From positions 1-64,000 of the forward strand of contig CAYPEI010000008.1 in NCBI GenBank assembly GCA_964409775.1: a stretch of 64,000 nt of DNA, in the 5' to 3' direction. Source of the DNA: JAHBXL01 sp964409775. GTDB taxonomy: Bacteria; Planctomycetota; Phycisphaerae; Phycisphaerales; UBA1924. Below, piece by piece: positions 62,189 to 64,000 of this stretch. A model generated the notes under the pieces. The model worked only from the letters and a program-made list of their open reading frames with translations, ran no database searches and had not been told where the DNA came from. Within the stretch, counting starts at the first letter, position 1; each line of letters opens with the position of its first letter. The translations under genes and the position numbers were made by a program.

Positions 62189-62697
62189 GGTGGGGGTGAA
62201 GAAGGCGCCGACGCCGCGGGCAGCGTAACACCACACTCAGGGCACACCAGCGATTCCCGCGATAGTCCTGCCAGCAGATATCCGCACGCCGGACATCCGC
62301 CCTTTCGACGCCGCAACATCCAGGCGCCCCATCCCGCGAGCGCGACGCCCGGCACCCCCAGCATCCAGAGCGGCGCAATGATCAACTTGTTCGCCGGCTT
62401 GCTCACCCATCGCGGCCGCCAGGAATACGGCCGGAACGTCGAGTCCTGCGGCACCTCCGGCGAGCGTCGGACGGTCGTCCACTGCCAGCCCGCTCCCGCC
62501 GGCGCGCCGGGGTTGTCGTAGGTGTGTTGCCCGATGACGATCGCCCCGCGCTCCAGCGCCACCGACCAAAACCCCTGCGGATGCTCCCGCGACAGAAGCG
62601 CGATCCGCTCAAGGTTGAACACCATCCCGCCCGCCGCTGCAAGCGCCACGACCAACCCGGCCGCCATCAGGATCCTGCCTGCCGATCGCCTGGTCAT
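62158..62697 (-). CDS. Membrane protein with C-terminal zinc ribbon
   Basis: A 179-aa protein with two membrane segments (about 10-28 and 111-130) flanking an external domain of about 80 residues. After the second segment comes a zinc ribbon, CPACGYLLAGLSRESLVCPECG, on the cytoplasmic side if the first segment is an anchor. The zinc ribbon resembles that of the gene at 8419-8895. ATG 62697 has TAGACT ending 7 nt upstream and no properly placed Shine-Dalgarno. It may be the first gene of a unit with the glycosyltransferase. The function is unknown. Confidence 0.75.
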   Translation of the reverse strand: MTRRSAGRILMAAGLVVALAAAGGMVFNLERIALLSREHPQGFWSVALERGAIVIGQHTYDNPGAPAGAGWQWTTVRRSPEVPQDSTFRPYSWRPRWVSKPANKLIIAPLWMLGVPGVALAGWGAWMLRRRKGGCPACGYLLAGLSRESLVCPECGVTLPAASAPSSPPPCASSTSAHG

Positions 62698-62854
62698 CCT
62701 GCCGAGTCTACCTGATGCCGTGCCGCCGTGCGTCGCACGGAGGTCAGATCCGCGAGGTCTCTGCGTGCGAGGCGGAGTGCTCAAGCGACCGCCACGCTCC
62801 CGTTGCGAGCGCGGCCCGCGAGCGGCTTGCACCGCCATGCCTGTCCGCCGACGG

Positions 62855-64000
62855 TTACTTGCCCTGGGCCCAGCGGATCAGCACGTCCGCCACCTCGGGC
62901 CGCGTGAACTCCATCGGCGGGCGCTGGCCCGCGGCCAGCATCTCGCGCACCTTGGTGCCGCTGAGCGCGATCTGGTCGCCCTCGATCTTCGGGAAACTCT
63001 TGCTGGTCACCATGCCCTGCGCCAACTTGCTGTACGCCGCGTGCTCGAACTTCAAGGGCTCGATCGCCAGGTTCGCCGCGTCGAGTTCATCGAAGATGGT
63101 CTGCGCGTCATAGGTGCCGTAGTAGTTGCCCACGCCCGCATGGTCGCGCCCGACGATGAAGTGCGTGCAGCCGTAGTTCTTGCGGACCAGGGCGTGCAGC
63201 ACGGCCTCCCGCGGCCCGGCGTACCGCATCGCCGCGGGCATCACGCTCAGCATCGTGCGCGAGTGCACGAAGTACTTCTCGATCAGCACCCGGTAGCAGT
63301 CCATGCGGACCGCCGCCGGGATGTCGCCCTCCTTCGTCTCGCCGACGAGCGGGTGAATGAGCAGACCGTCGCAGATCTCCTGCGCCACCTTGCACAGATA
63401 CTCGTGGGCGCGATGGATGGGGTTGCGTGTCTGGAACGCGCACACCGTCTTCCAGTTGCGCTTGGAGAACTCGGCCCGGGTCTGCGCGGGGGTCTGCCGG
63501 CTCTCCAGGAAGGCCTCGGGGCCGTCGGGCTCGACACACACCTGGATCACGTCCACCGGACCGGCCAGGCAGATGTCCCCCTCGTCCATCACCTGCTTCA
63601 CGCCGGGGTGCGCCGGGTCCGTGGTGCGGAACACCGCGGGGATCTCCGTCGCCTTGTCGTGAACGAACTCCTCCTTCACGGTCATGATCGCCTGCAGCAC
63701 GCCGTTGGGGGCATACAGCGCGACGCGCTCGTTGATCGCCGGAACATCGGCCCGGCCCTTGACGCTCAGCAGGACCGGGATCGGCCAGATGTCCCCGCGC
63801 TTGAGTTTCATGCTCGCGCAGACGCTCTTGAAGTCGTCCGAGCCCATGAAGCCGGTCAGCGGGCTGAACGCGCCGATCCCGATCATCTCGAGGTCGCACG
63901 ACTGCTTGGCCGACAGCGTGATCCGCTTCAGGCCCCGCGCCTCGTTCTTCAACTCCGCCAGTTTCGAGCCCGTCGCGACGCGATCGACCAACGTACCGCC
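62855..64000 (-). CDS. sat: Sulfate adenylyltransferase (ATP sulfurylase), 5' end cut by window edge
   Basis: This enzyme makes adenosine 5'-phosphosulfate from ATP and sulfate, the first step of sulfate assimilation or reduction. The core motif QTRNPIHRAHEYL, GRDHAGVGNYYGTYDAQ and the SGTKVREMLAAGQRPPMEFT region match single-domain bacterial and archaeal Sat. The frame is open to the right edge and reads GGTLVDRVATG there; homologues begin a few residues earlier with PHGGxLVxR, so the true start lies just outside. The TTG at 63991 is not the start. No APS kinase or reductase genes are in the window. Confidence 0.94.
   Translation of the reverse strand, partial: GGTLVDRVATGSKLAELKNEARGLKRITLSAKQSCDLEMIGIGAFSPLTGFMGSDDFKSVCASMKLKRGDIWPIPVLLSVKGRADVPAINERVALYAPNGVLQAIMTVKEEFVHDKATEIPAVFRTTDPAHPGVKQVMDEGDICLAGPVDVIQVCVEPDGPEAFLESRQTPAQTRAEFSKRNWKTVCAFQTRNPIHRAHEYLCKVAQEICDGLLIHPLVGETKEGDIPAAVRMDCYRVLIEKYFVHSRTMLSVMPAAMRYAGPREAVLHALVRKNYGCTHFIVGRDHAGVGNYYGTYDAQTIFDELDAANLAIEPLKFEHAAYSKLAQGMVTSKSFPKIEGDQIALSGTKVREMLAAGQRPPMEFTRPEVADVLIRWAQGK

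Overview
The window looks like a chromosomal piece of a high-GC member of the Planctomycetota, most likely class Phycisphaerae. This is inferred from gene content: a cluster of MoxR/DUF58/BatA-like/DUF4175/squalene-cyclase-like genes, membrane proteins with a C-terminal CxxC...CPECG zinc ribbon, a secreted Cys-rich repeat protein ending in a dockerin-like pair of calcium loops, GyrB and TatC with large insertions, and a partial murein cluster (murE-murF-mraY). No rRNA, tRNA, CRISPR array, phage or insertion sequence was recognised. Both ends cut a gene: an Ala/Pro-rich protein on the left and ATP sulfurylase (sat) on the right.

Layout. 0-5.3 kb, minus strand: transketolase, tsaB, a DUF4190-like membrane protein and an MlaF-type ABC ATPase form one tight run, followed by the cut Ala/Pro-rich gene. 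5.3-6.3 kb: a gene-free kilobase with an array of two alternating palindromic repeats (A and B, three copies each) and a G/C hairpin, then a candidate promoter driving an unrecognised gene with a 3 x 25-residue tandem repeat. 7.3-10.4 kb: moxR, two small conserved proteins, and a PAS-LuxR regulator divergent from a P1B-4 metal ATPase with an Rrf2 regulator behind it (10.8-13.5 kb). 13.5-20.6 kb: a secreted helical protein, ribD, DinB, the Cys-repeat/dockerin protein, a metallo-beta-lactamase-fold protein lacking its metal ligands, a nucleotidyltransferase-like protein and an HD-GYP protein.

21-39.4 kb is a replication neighbourhood: a lipoprotein divergent from mutM, then dnaA and dnaN (minus), an ECF sigma/anti-sigma/PDZ operon, tatC-tadA, a secreted transglutaminase, surE, a lower-GC pocket with a double retropepsin-like protein and a small lipoprotein, a sigma-like protein, and gyrB. 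39.5-45.2 kb: a second copy of the secreted helical family divergent from murE-murF-mraY. 45.2-60.9 kb is a long minus-strand block: 728-aa secreted protein, DUF58, BatA-like vWA, vWA/GATase-like, DUF4175, small secreted protein, squalene-cyclase-like protein, and a secreted domain protein, several coupled by ATGA overlaps. This is the usual partner set of the moxR gene that lies 50 kb away. 60.9-64 kb: a glycosyltransferase invaded by a dispersed 35-bp repeat, a zinc-ribbon membrane protein and sat.

The strongest cross-cutting observation is that eleven lead genes lack a Shine-Dalgarno but carry a TAnnnT hexamer 5-10 nt before the start codon, suggesting widespread leaderless transcription. 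Genes inside apparent operons mostly have AGGAG-type sites or ATGA coupling instead.
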